Below are positions 7,643 through 14,310 of a DNA stretch of 16,520 nt, in pieces. Below the pieces are notes generated by a model that worked only from the letters and a program-made list of their open reading frames with translations, made no database searches and was not told where the DNA came from. Each line of letters starts with the position of its first letter. Within the stretch, counting starts at the first letter, position 1. Both the position numbers and the translations under genes were made by a program. This stretch comes from JAKPCT01 sp029553165. Its GTDB lineage: Bacteria; Bacillota; UBA4882; UBA8346. The stretch lies in NCBI GenBank assembly GCA_035359995.1, contig DAORZT010000057.1, positions 1-16,520 on the forward strand, in the 5' to 3' direction.

Positions 7643-9364
7643 TTATTTTAGTGCTGGAAACCGCAAGATAAAAGTAGTCCCTTTTCCCAATTGGCTTTCA
7701 ACATCGATTGAACCGTCCTGCAATTGGACCAAGCGCTTCACAATAGCCAAACCAAGCCCCGTCCCTTTTTCATTGATACTGATCCCCCGTTGACTCTTGG
7801 CGCGGTAGAAACGTTCCCAAATGTGCGGCAGATCCTCAGCCGAAATCCCAATACCATTATCTTCAATTGTCAAAATCACTTCATCCGGAGCACTACTGAT
7901 GGAAAGTTTGATCGTACCATTCTCAGTCGCTTTTAGTGCGTTTTTAATTAGATTACGGATGATCTGCTCCATTCGGTCAATATCACCGATTGCAAAAACC
8001 TTATCAGTCTTCTTTTCTAATAAAAGAATGGTATTACGTTGATTTGCTTCCGCCTCAAAAGACGCCATTACCCGTTGCGCCAGAGCAATCATATCCAGAG
8101 GCTGTTTTTCGAGAGTCATATTTCCGCTTTCGAGCCGGCTTAAAATGAGAATATCATCTACCAGTCTGCCAATATGAACCGTTTGGGTATAAATTGTATC
8201 CAAATAACGGTCAAGCAACGCCTTGTCTTGGACCATTCCATCACGAATCGCCTCAACAAACCCCTGGACTGAGGTTAACGGAGTCCGCAATTCATGTGAT
8301 ATCTCTGTAAATAACTTGGTTCGTTCTTCGTCCAATTTAATGCTGTCTGCTTTAACTTTATGCACCTGTTGCAGTAATTTGCCAAGCTGGGTAGCCAGGA
8401 TTTTTACCTCATCCAAAGCTTGATCTTTAACATTTAATCCAGTCTGACCGCGTTCAAGGTCCATCGCAGCATTGGCCAGATGGAAAATCGGTCGCGAAAT
8501 ATTGATTGCCAGATAAACTGAGTGAATAATAATCAGAATCAGTAAACCTAAGCCACCGCCAATCAAATATAACTGCGTTTTATTGATCAACCCCTCAAAG
8601 TCAGGCTGTTCCACTTCCAACAAAGTCCCGTATTCCATGTTATTCTGTTTCGCATCATTTGGAATAACAGCAATCAAGTTGGTCTGTTTGGTCGCTCCAT
8701 TCACCTCTTTAACAATGGTAATTTTACTCTTGTCAAGGAGTTTCATGAATTTTTCATCGACCTTAGTGTCGAACTCAATTTCATAATCCATTGAAGTATC
8801 AGTGATAATTCCATCCTGGTTAAAAATGATTATTCGCTTGGCATTAAAAAGCTCTGCCAAATACTTTAGCAGTTCGTGCTTTGATTTGATCTGGGCATTG
8901 ATCTGTAAATCAGCTGTTTTATAGTACTTGTCAATTGCCTCATAATATCTTGTTTTGGCCAGATCAGACTCTTTTTTACTGATAATTCCTTCCTCATAGA
9001 GTTCCTGGGCCCGCTTCCAGGCTTTTCGGGCCTCAAACAAATTGCTATTGTTCTGCCCATCCAAGGCGCTGGGATTTTTCTCCCGTAATGTTAATTGATA
9101 TAATGCCGAATTAATCCGTTCCGCTTTATACAATAACTCTTGCCGGAAATGATGGTACGTAATCTGTTTCACCAGATGATTAGCGATCAAAACTAATGTA
9201 ATCAGGCTGATAATAAAGACGATTAGATTGGAGAATAAAATTTTAGTATAGATATTTTTATTCGAACGCTTTTTTAAAACTTTCCGGAGCACATAGCCTA
9301 ACCCGCTTTTAAATGGCAGAACACCAGAGTTAGGTTTTTGGGCCTGCTCAATCTGCGGTATCAT
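7643..9364 (-). CDS. Membrane sensor histidine kinase
   Basis: This sensor kinase of a two-component system has 573 residues from the ATG; numbers here count from the alternative GTG at 9367. Membrane spans lie at about 44-66 and 266-288 and enclose an extracytoplasmic sensor of about 200 residues. HAMP (about 285-340) and HisKA domains follow, with phospho-acceptor His358 in ISHELRTP. The ATPase has N box NLIKNALKAT (472-481), G1 DNGIGI, F box ERFYRA and G2 GTGLGLAI. All are intact. The sensor contains a helical stretch (about 111-160, RAQELYEEGIISKKESDLAK) like the alpha-hairpin of HlyD-type adaptor proteins. The ATG overlaps the response-regulator stop (TGATG). That partner is frameshifted, so its normal output may be lost. 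Confidence 0.93.
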   Translation of the reverse strand: MIPQIEQAQKPNSGVLPFKSGLGYVLRKVLKKRSNKNIYTKILFSNLIVFIISLITLVLIANHLVKQITYHHFRQELLYKAERINSALYQLTLREKNPSALDGQNNSNLFEARKAWKRAQELYEEGIISKKESDLAKTRYYEAIDKYYKTADLQINAQIKSKHELLKYLAELFNAKRIIIFNQDGIITDTSMDYEIEFDTKVDEKFMKLLDKSKITIVKEVNGATKQTNLIAVIPNDAKQNNMEYGTLLEVEQPDFEGLINKTQLYLIGGGLGLLILIIIHSVYLAINISRPIFHLANAAMDLERGQTGLNVKDQALDEVKILATQLGKLLQQVHKVKADSIKLDEERTKLFTEISHELRTPLTSVQGFVEAIRDGMVQDKALLDRYLDTIYTQTVHIGRLVDDILILSRLESGNMTLEKQPLDMIALAQRVMASFEAEANQRNTILLLEKKTDKVFAIGDIDRMEQIIRNLIKNALKATENGTIKLSISSAPDEVILTIEDNGIGISAEDLPHIWERFYRAKSQRGISINEKGTGLGLAIVKRLVQLQDGSIDVESQLGKGTTFILRFPALK

Positions 9365-10063
9365 CACTTCGCGTTCTCACTCCCTTTTACCGGCGGAGTA
9401 AACTGATACCCTACACCCCAGATCGTTATCAGGTATTCATGTGGTAACGGCTCCAGTTTTTTTCGCAACCTCCGGATATGGACATCTACCGTACGTTGGT
9501 CGCCAAAATAGTCATAACCCCATACCGCTATCCCTGGTAAGAATCCGTCTTGGATTTTGCGCCAAGTAATACAACAAATCAAACTCCCGGGGTGTTACTT
9601 TGATATCTTCACCGTTCACCAAGACTCTTCTGGTATCGGCCTGAATATCCAATCCCGGATATTTAAATTGCCAATTCGTATCAGTACCAACAATTTGGGT
9701 CCGGCGCAGCACGGCTTTAATCCTGGCAATCAGCTCTCTGGGACTGAACGGTTTGGCAACATAATCATCGGCTCCCATCTCCAGCCCCAAAACCCGGTCC
9801 GCTTCCTCTCCTTTAGCTGTCAGCATAATAATGGGGACCATTCGCACAGACCTTAATTCACGGCAAAGTGTTAACCCATTTTTTCCGGGAAGCATGATAT
9901 CTAAAATTACCGCATCCGGTTTTTCACGTTCAAAGACCGCCAAGGTAAGATCGCCATCATTCAGTCCGACTACTTCAAATCCTTCCCGTTCACCATATAA
10001 TTTAACCAATTCCAATACATTTGGATCATCATCAATCACCAATACTTTGCCTAAATACGGCAT
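9364..10063 (-). pseudogene. OmpR/PhoP-type response regulator, frameshifted
   Basis: The receiver domain is complete, with acidic residues D11-D13, phospho-acceptor Asp55 (LDIMLPG), Thr82 (MLTAKG) and Lys104. The winged-helix output domain begins normally (TPREFDLLYYLAQNPRRILTR), but the frame then runs to a TGA at 9512-9514. The rest of the domain, VWGYDYFGDQRTVDVHIRRL to VGYQF, continues in another frame down to 9364. Comparison with the family shows about six residues replaced by seven bases, a net loss of about eleven bases near 9526-9532 that removes part of helix 2. The start is ATG 10063, after AAGGAGG. An earlier ATG at 10087 precedes the ribosome binding site and is unlikely. The kinase gene follows with overlapping stop and start. 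A sequencing error is possible, but a simple one-base error would not restore helix 2. Confidence 0.85.
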
Positions 10064-10129
10064 AACTTCCTCCTTTTTACTCATCAAAATATCTTACACA
10101 AAAAGAAATAGTATTAAACCTTTAGGGCA

Positions 10130-10158
10130 ATTATAGAAAATTTTAGTAAAAGAATCAA
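10130..10158 (-). promoter_or_regulatory. Promoter of the two-component operon
   Basis: On the minus strand TTGATT (10153-10158) and a perfect TATAAT (10130-10135) are separated by 17 bases. The -10 box lies 66 bases before the response regulator start codon at 10063. Confidence 0.7.
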
Positions 10159-10205
10159 CATAACCTTATATTTTTCTAAGTTCAAAGATAATTACATATA
10201 AAAAA

Positions 10206-10253
10206 TAAAAGAGCGTTGCCACTACTTTAAAGTAGTTTTGCAACAGCTCTTTG
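10206..10253 (-). terminator. Terminator, copy 2 of a dispersed hairpin repeat
   Basis: On the minus strand AAGAGC and GTTGC-type arms enclose a perfect 16-bp palindrome, ACTACTTTAAAGTAGT, followed by a T-rich tail. It lies about 90 bases past the stop codon of the small secreted protein gene at 10340. It shares the arms and the ACTTTAAA core with the hairpin at 4387-4433. The stretch 10254-10339 shows nothing else. Confidence 0.75.
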
Positions 10254-10339
10254 GGAGAGGAATATATTTATGTTGGATAAAATTTGGTATCAAAATTATC
10301 AAATCTTAAAAACTTAAATTAATTAATAATTATTACAGT

Positions 10340-10684
10340 TTACTGTTCAACACTGAGGGCTTTTACAACTTTAGTCTCTTCTACATACTCGACATAAATT
10401 TTGGCTCCGTCTTTTAATTCCAAACTGTCAAGATCGGAAAGAACACCACTTACCTCGATATTGGTCTCATTAGTAATTTTGAGAGCTACTTCTCCGTTGG
10501 CGGTTTCAATTACTAACCCGCCGGTACCAGGATCGAAAGATTTTAAAGTACCGGTTTCGGTAAGTACTTTGACCTCAGCTTGTACTGCCGGTTCAGTTGT
10601 TGTAGATTGTTCTTCAGCAAAAACATTTCCGATTAATAAAACCGTACTTAAAATTAAAATTGTCATTAACAACAGTTTCTTCAT
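10340..10684 (-). CDS. Small secreted protein, DUF5666-like
   Basis: From the chosen start the product has 114 residues. A signal peptide occupies about 1-23 (MKKLLLMTIL... VFA-EEQ) and a Thr/Glu-rich linker follows. A compact beta domain comes next at about 40-114: GTLKSF, GGLVIET, then a T-N-E-T turn, SLELKDGAKIYVEY and a final strand. This resembles DUF5666-type small beta-barrels, but the assignment is only a pattern match. The mature protein has no cysteine. The ATG at 10684 is preceded by GGGGGGA at the right distance; the in-frame extension to 10768 lies before that site and reads as non-coding. A TATAAT-like hexamer lies on the minus strand near 10745, without a good -35 box. The gene is divergent from the GHL10 gene and has no operon partner. 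Confidence 0.8.
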   Translation of the reverse strand: MKKLLLMTILILSTVLLIGNVFAEEQSTTTEPAVQAEVKVLTETGTLKSFDPGTGGLVIETANGEVALKITNETNIEVSGVLSDLDSLELKDGAKIYVEYVEETKVVKALSVEQ

Positions 10685-10862
10685 TATTGTCCCCCCTTTT
10701 TTATATTCAGATAATGTTTCAAGGCATGCCCCCTTACTTTGTCCATTATAACGAAAACTTATTGCCACATAATTACTAAAGATTGAAAAATTATTACAAA
10801 AATATTACCAATTATTACGAAAACCAGCCCCATAATTTGCATTTCTTACCGGTAATAAACTA

Positions 10863-10871
10863 TGATATAAT
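10863..10871 (+). promoter_or_regulatory. Extended -10 promoter of the GHL10 gene
   Basis: TGATATAAT matches the extended -10 form TGnTATAAT. It lies 74 bases upstream of the proposed GTG start. No good -35 box is present at 16-18 bases, as expected for extended -10 promoters. The same nine bases recur at two other gene starts in this window. Confidence 0.5.
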
Positions 10872-10945
10872 TACATATATCCGCAACACTCTGGAAAACC
10901 GGAATCAACTTCCCTAATTTTGATATGGAAGGTTGTCGATAAGCA

Positions 10946-12601
10946 GTGGCGTTGTCACGTAATAAAATCCCGGGAACAATCTTTACTTTGTGCCTCATAG
11001 TTTTAGCTGTATCTCCTTGCACCTTCTCCCATCTTTTCTCCAATGAACCCATACGACCCGAAGTAAGAGCAATCTGGGTCGATGCTTTTCATGATGGCGC
11101 AAAGACTCCGGAACAGATCGACAAGTTGGTCGCTGATTGTTTACGCGCCAACATCAATACCATCATCGTACAAGTGCGACGCCGGGGAGACGCTTATTAC
11201 AATCAAAGCTTTGAGCCTCGAACCGAGGATCCTAATCTGACTCCCGGTTTTGACGCCTTACAATACCTGATTGATCTTGCTCATTCCCATCAACTTGAGG
11301 TCCACGCCTGGTTAAATACCTTGGTAGCCTGGAATAACGAAAAACCGCCTCTAAGTCCAAATCACATTTGGAATCTTCATGGCCCGCGCGCAGTCGGAAA
11401 AGATAACTGGATCTCCTACTACCGCAAGTATGACCGGAAAAACAAACGCTGGTCGAACCAAACATACGCTTCATACTTTCTTGATCCCGGAAATCCGGCA
11501 GTGGTTGATTATACCACCAATGTTTATTTAAATGTGATCAAAAATTATGACATTGACGGTATTCATCTCGACTACACCCGTTATGACGGAATAGGAACCG
11601 GTTACAATCCTGTCAGTGTAAACCGTTATAATGCCTGTTACGGAACCAAAGGACTGCCGCACCCGAATGATCCCAATTGGATGCAATGGCGTCGCGACCA
11701 AATCACCAATTTAGTCCGGAAGATCTATATTCAGGCAATTGCAATCAAACCAAATCTAAAAGTATCTTCCGCGGTGATTACATGGGGGGATGCTCCGGTT
11801 ATCGATGCAGATTGGAAAAAGTCCCAAGCTTATTCAGTAGTTGGACAAGACTGGATTGGTTGGCTTAAGGAAGGGATCATCGACATTGCTTTCCCGATGA
11901 ACTATTTTTATGAATGGAACCCGCAACGCCGTCTCTGGTTTAACCGGTGGATTGAGTGGGAGAAAAATCACCAATATGGGCGCCAGATTGTGATCGGACC
12001 ATGTGCTTACTCGCAATATATTGAAAATACCATTGAACAGATCCGGCGGGTTCAAGCCCCTTCGCAGCAAGGCAATTACGCCGCCGGTGTTGCCATATTT
12101 GCTTACGGCTGGAATAATCTTTACAGTAACGATGATTATAAACATCAGGCCCGCGCCAAAAATCTGCCACGCCAACCTCATATTTACTATCCGGAATCCA
12201 ACGACTGGATCTTTGAATTATTATCAAGTCCGGGAAGTTATCGCGATCCTGTATTGGGGATTAACATCAACACCAATCCGGTATTCCCGGAACCGGCACC
12301 GATTCCCGAAATGCCATGGAAAACCCGCCCCACCAAAGGCTATATCATGGGTTCGGTCGTCCATTCCGGCAAAAAAACAAATGATCATCTTAAAATAACC
12401 GTCGAATCAACGGACACGAACATCCCAAAATTGATCCGTCATACTTACACTGATGGTAGTGGCTGGTACGGTTTTGCCGAAATTCCTGCCGGGACCTATC
12501 AGGTAACGGTTGCCAGCAAAAACTACTCGGGACAACAGGTCTTCTCAGTTAATGTATTGCCAGGACAGGTGGCTGAAGTAAATTTTATTGAGGGGCAATA
12601 G
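10946..12601 (+). CDS. Secreted glycoside-hydrolase-like protein (GHL10, DigH/YddW type)
   Basis: The 551-residue exported protein has a (beta/alpha)8-type GHL10 (DUF187/COG1649) domain. A signal sequence lies at about 1-30. The start of the barrel reads PEVRAIWVDAF (38-48). Other family landmarks are INTIIVQVRRRGDAYY, VHAWLN (119-124), GIHLDYTRY (205-213) and IDIAFPMNYF. From about 456 a separate domain of 96 residues (YTDGSGWYGFAEIPAGTY) resembles the carboxypeptidase-regulatory-like beta-sandwich common on extracellular enzymes. E. coli DigH of this family cleaves denuded peptidoglycan glycans; a similar wall role here is inferred. The GTG start follows GGAAGG at 13 bases, which is long; a TTG six bases on is an alternative. 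It is convergent with plsC, 17 bases away, with no clear terminator between. Confidence 0.9.
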   Translation: MALSRNKIPGTIFTLCLIVLAVSPCTFSHLFSNEPIRPEVRAIWVDAFHDGAKTPEQIDKLVADCLRANINTIIVQVRRRGDAYYNQSFEPRTEDPNLTPGFDALQYLIDLAHSHQLEVHAWLNTLVAWNNEKPPLSPNHIWNLHGPRAVGKDNWISYYRKYDRKNKRWSNQTYASYFLDPGNPAVVDYTTNVYLNVIKNYDIDGIHLDYTRYDGIGTGYNPVSVNRYNACYGTKGLPHPNDPNWMQWRRDQITNLVRKIYIQAIAIKPNLKVSSAVITWGDAPVIDADWKKSQAYSVVGQDWIGWLKEGIIDIAFPMNYFYEWNPQRRLWFNRWIEWEKNHQYGRQIVIGPCAYSQYIENTIEQIRRVQAPSQQGNYAAGVAIFAYGWNNLYSNDDYKHQARAKNLPRQPHIYYPESNDWIFELLSSPGSYRDPVLGININTNPVFPEPAPIPEMPWKTRPTKGYIMGSVVHSGKKTNDHLKITVESTDTNIPKLIRHTYTDGSGWYGFAEIPAGTYQVTVASKNYSGQQVFSVNVLPGQVAEVNFIEGQ

Positions 12602-12618
12602 TATTTGTATTTCGTCAT

Positions 12619-13401
12619 TTAACTTGTAGTTTGTGCCAGGTTCTTCTGAATGAACTCAATTACCCGTTGGTGTTCTGCCTTACCATTTCCTTCAATTGAA
12701 AACGGTTCTCCAAAAGTCATCCAGACCGGTTCATTACGATGAATTGGCCCAATATCTTTCAGGAGCTTGCCATTTCCCCAGAAATCGGTTTTAATAGCGA
12801 CCGGCAACACCTGAACATTGGCTGACTTGGCCAGTTTAATCCCCAAGGTATTGAACTCTTCGGGAATAAACTGTACCGTCCGAGTACTTTGGGGGAAAAC
12901 AACGATCGAAGTCCCTTGTTCCAGCAACTTTTTCCCCTCCCGCAGCACCGTTTGGAGATCTTCGCGGGGATTAGTCCGTTTAACTACAATTGGGTTTCGG
13001 GAGCGCATTACCGGACCGAAGAAAAAATGCTTGACCAAACTTTCTTTGACAATAAAAGTGACATCCATATGCGGTACGATAATGCACGGAAAAACAAATG
13101 TTTCCAAAGTGCTCATGTGATTGCTGATAAAGACCACCGGCCCCTGGCATAATTTCAAATTATCCAAACCGCGAAAATGGACCTTGCCACCACAAGCTTC
13201 GATTAATTTAACAATATTATAGGAAGACTTCATCCAGGCTTCATTATCAAAAAGACCTTGTTGGGCCAGCGAACGCGCTTTCCGTATTTCGTTAATATAC
13301 CCTCCAACGAACACCCAACGAGAGTTAAAAGCCAGACGGTCAAGGAACATTCGCGGTGTGTTTTCGGGAGTATCATAAGAATCATTAAAGATTGGTTCCA
13401 T
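12619..13401 (-). CDS. PlsC-type lysophospholipid acyltransferase
   Basis: This enzyme probably transfers an acyl group to a lysophospholipid or related acceptor at the inner face of the membrane. The 260 residues contain acyltransferase block I as NHMSTLE (94-100), the NHx4D motif with Glu in place of Asp. Block II-like sequence is IVVKRTNPRED, and block III is FPQSTR (169-174) where most members have FPEGTR. Block IV-like sequence is VLPVAIK. No strong membrane span is present at the N-terminus, so membrane association would be peripheral. The ATG has AAAGGA about eight bases upstream. Substrate is not predictable; the altered motifs argue for a role other than the housekeeping 1-acylglycerol-3-phosphate acyltransferase. 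It appears to be a single gene with an extended -10 promoter. Confidence 0.88.
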   Translation of the reverse strand: MEPIFNDSYDTPENTPRMFLDRLAFNSRWVFVGGYINEIRKARSLAQQGLFDNEAWMKSSYNIVKLIEACGGKVHFRGLDNLKLCQGPVVFISNHMSTLETFVFPCIIVPHMDVTFIVKESLVKHFFFGPVMRSRNPIVVKRTNPREDLQTVLREGKKLLEQGTSIVVFPQSTRTVQFIPEEFNTLGIKLAKSANVQVLPVAIKTDFWGNGKLLKDIGPIHRNEPVWMTFGEPFSIEGNGKAEHQRVIEFIQKNLAQTTS

Positions 13402-13462
13402 TGTTTTTCCTTTCGTTAATAATTCATTTCTATTTTAAAACAATAAGTGTGAGACAAAATTT

Positions 13463-13471
13463 ATTATATCA
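13463..13471 (-). promoter_or_regulatory. Extended -10 promoter of the acyltransferase gene
   Basis: TGATATAAT on the minus strand lies 61 bases before the acyltransferase ATG, with no convincing -35 hexamer. The rest of 13402-13564 is A/T-rich. A weak hairpin (TCTGC/GCAGA) at about 13525-13550 may end the upstream repeat-protein transcript. Confidence 0.5.
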
Positions 13472-13564
13472 CATTTAAAAAATGAACCTGTTACTCATAA
13501 TCTATTTTAGCTTCAATTCAAACTCTGCTTCAGACATAGATGCAGATTAGATTCTTTAATACTG

Positions 13565-14029
13565 TTAAATTTCGTCCTCATCAATATCAGGATTAAAATA
13601 ATCATCAATATCCTCATCAGTAACTCCTTGCGTCAGCAAGTAAGGCTGTGCTTCAAAAAACTCTCCAATCTCATCTTGACTATAACCTTGTTTGCTTAAA
13701 TAACTGATGTTAGCTTCAATAACATCCGTTGGATAACTCAATACGTACGGATTGCCATCAATGATGTAATTCAGTTCTTCCTTCAATAATTTGAGTGTTG
13801 TCAGTAACTTTAGATTAGTAAGCATCGTTTCCGTAGATACTGTCAACAGCATTGGATTGGTTTCAATTGCAAACCGTAACTGCTTTTCATCACCGAAAAC
13901 CGCCTTGAGAATCTTAATCCGTTCTTGAATATCCTCTATTGTTACATCTTCGATCTGGGGATTAAACTCAAGAAGATCGGCAATTTGTTTGCTTTTAAAT
14001 CCCAGTTGTCCTAAAAGATCATTTAACAT
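13565..14029 (-). CDS. Small acidic mTERF-like helical repeat protein
   Basis: The 154 residues form four helical repeats with an exact 35-residue period. Prolines at 24, 59, 94 and 129 are each preceded by Asn, or by Gln in the last. Each repeat reads as helix, then NPxLL or NPYVL, then S/T-x-E/D-x-I, then a second helix ending near Gly or Leu. This pattern, a helix ending at a Pro followed by LL and an S-x-E helix, is the signature of mitochondrial transcription termination factor (mTERF) repeats, which bind nucleic acids in eukaryotes. The C-terminus is a very acidic tail (DIDEDEI). The ATG has GGAG eleven bases upstream and follows the larger repeat-protein genes on the same strand. Function is unknown; mTERF similarity is by pattern only. 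Confidence 0.75.
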   Translation of the reverse strand: MLNDLLGQLGFKSKQIADLLEFNPQIEDVTIEDIQERIKILKAVFGDEKQLRFAIETNPMLLTVSTETMLTNLKLLTTLKLLKEELNYIIDGNPYVLSYPTDVIEANISYLSKQGYSQDEIGEFFEAQPYLLTQGVTDEDIDDYFNPDIDEDEI

Positions 14030-14058
14030 TTTTGAATCAACTCCAATTTCTCATTAAT

Positions 14059-14310
14059 TTAAAATAAATTAACTCTTATTCCATACCGCTTGTTTTTTAA
14101 AGCATCCAATTTCTGACTATGTCCGGAATCATATAGCGTTTGCTTACTTCTACGTAATTCTTCTAATGCTGTCAATAATCTATTGCAGACAGGATGCTTA
14201 CCGTACTTTTTGAGCATCCCTTCGGGTATTGTTGCTGCAGTTTTAGCCTGAAAGTTTTTTAGCCAAACTTGATAATTGGCTTCCTGGTGATTGAGCTCAC
14301 TGAATTTCAA
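14059..14310 (-). pseudogene. Detached C-terminal fragment of the repeat protein
   Basis: The 83-codon frame opens with TTG inside the end of the preceding gene, overlapping it by 14 bases in another frame. It has no ribosome binding site of its own. Its sequence (YQVWLKNFQAK, then KYGKHPVCNRLLTALEELR) aligns with the end of the paralogue at 15766-16287 (YQEWKENYKAV, then KYGKNPRCKQLLAELKQVR). In that paralogue it is fused to the module that ends the preceding gene here. About 48 codons present in the paralogue are missing at the junction, and the frame is shifted. I read it as the detached tail of the 14297-15595 gene. Coupled expression through the overlap is possible. Confidence 0.7.

Noticed and set aside
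9512..9535. Programmed ribosomal frameshift in the response regulator
   Set aside because: There is no slippery heptamer or downstream hairpin, and the junction lacks helix 2 residues, so a slip would not restore a normal domain.
10401..10751. Open plus-strand frame of 116 codons opposite the small secreted protein gene
   Set aside because: It lacks a ribosome binding site and runs antisense to a gene with a signal peptide and strong ribosome binding site; it is a shadow frame.
12003..12398. 131-codon second frame inside the GHL10 gene
   Set aside because: The overlapping GHL10 frame has clear family motifs throughout, and this frame has no start signals or recognisable domain.
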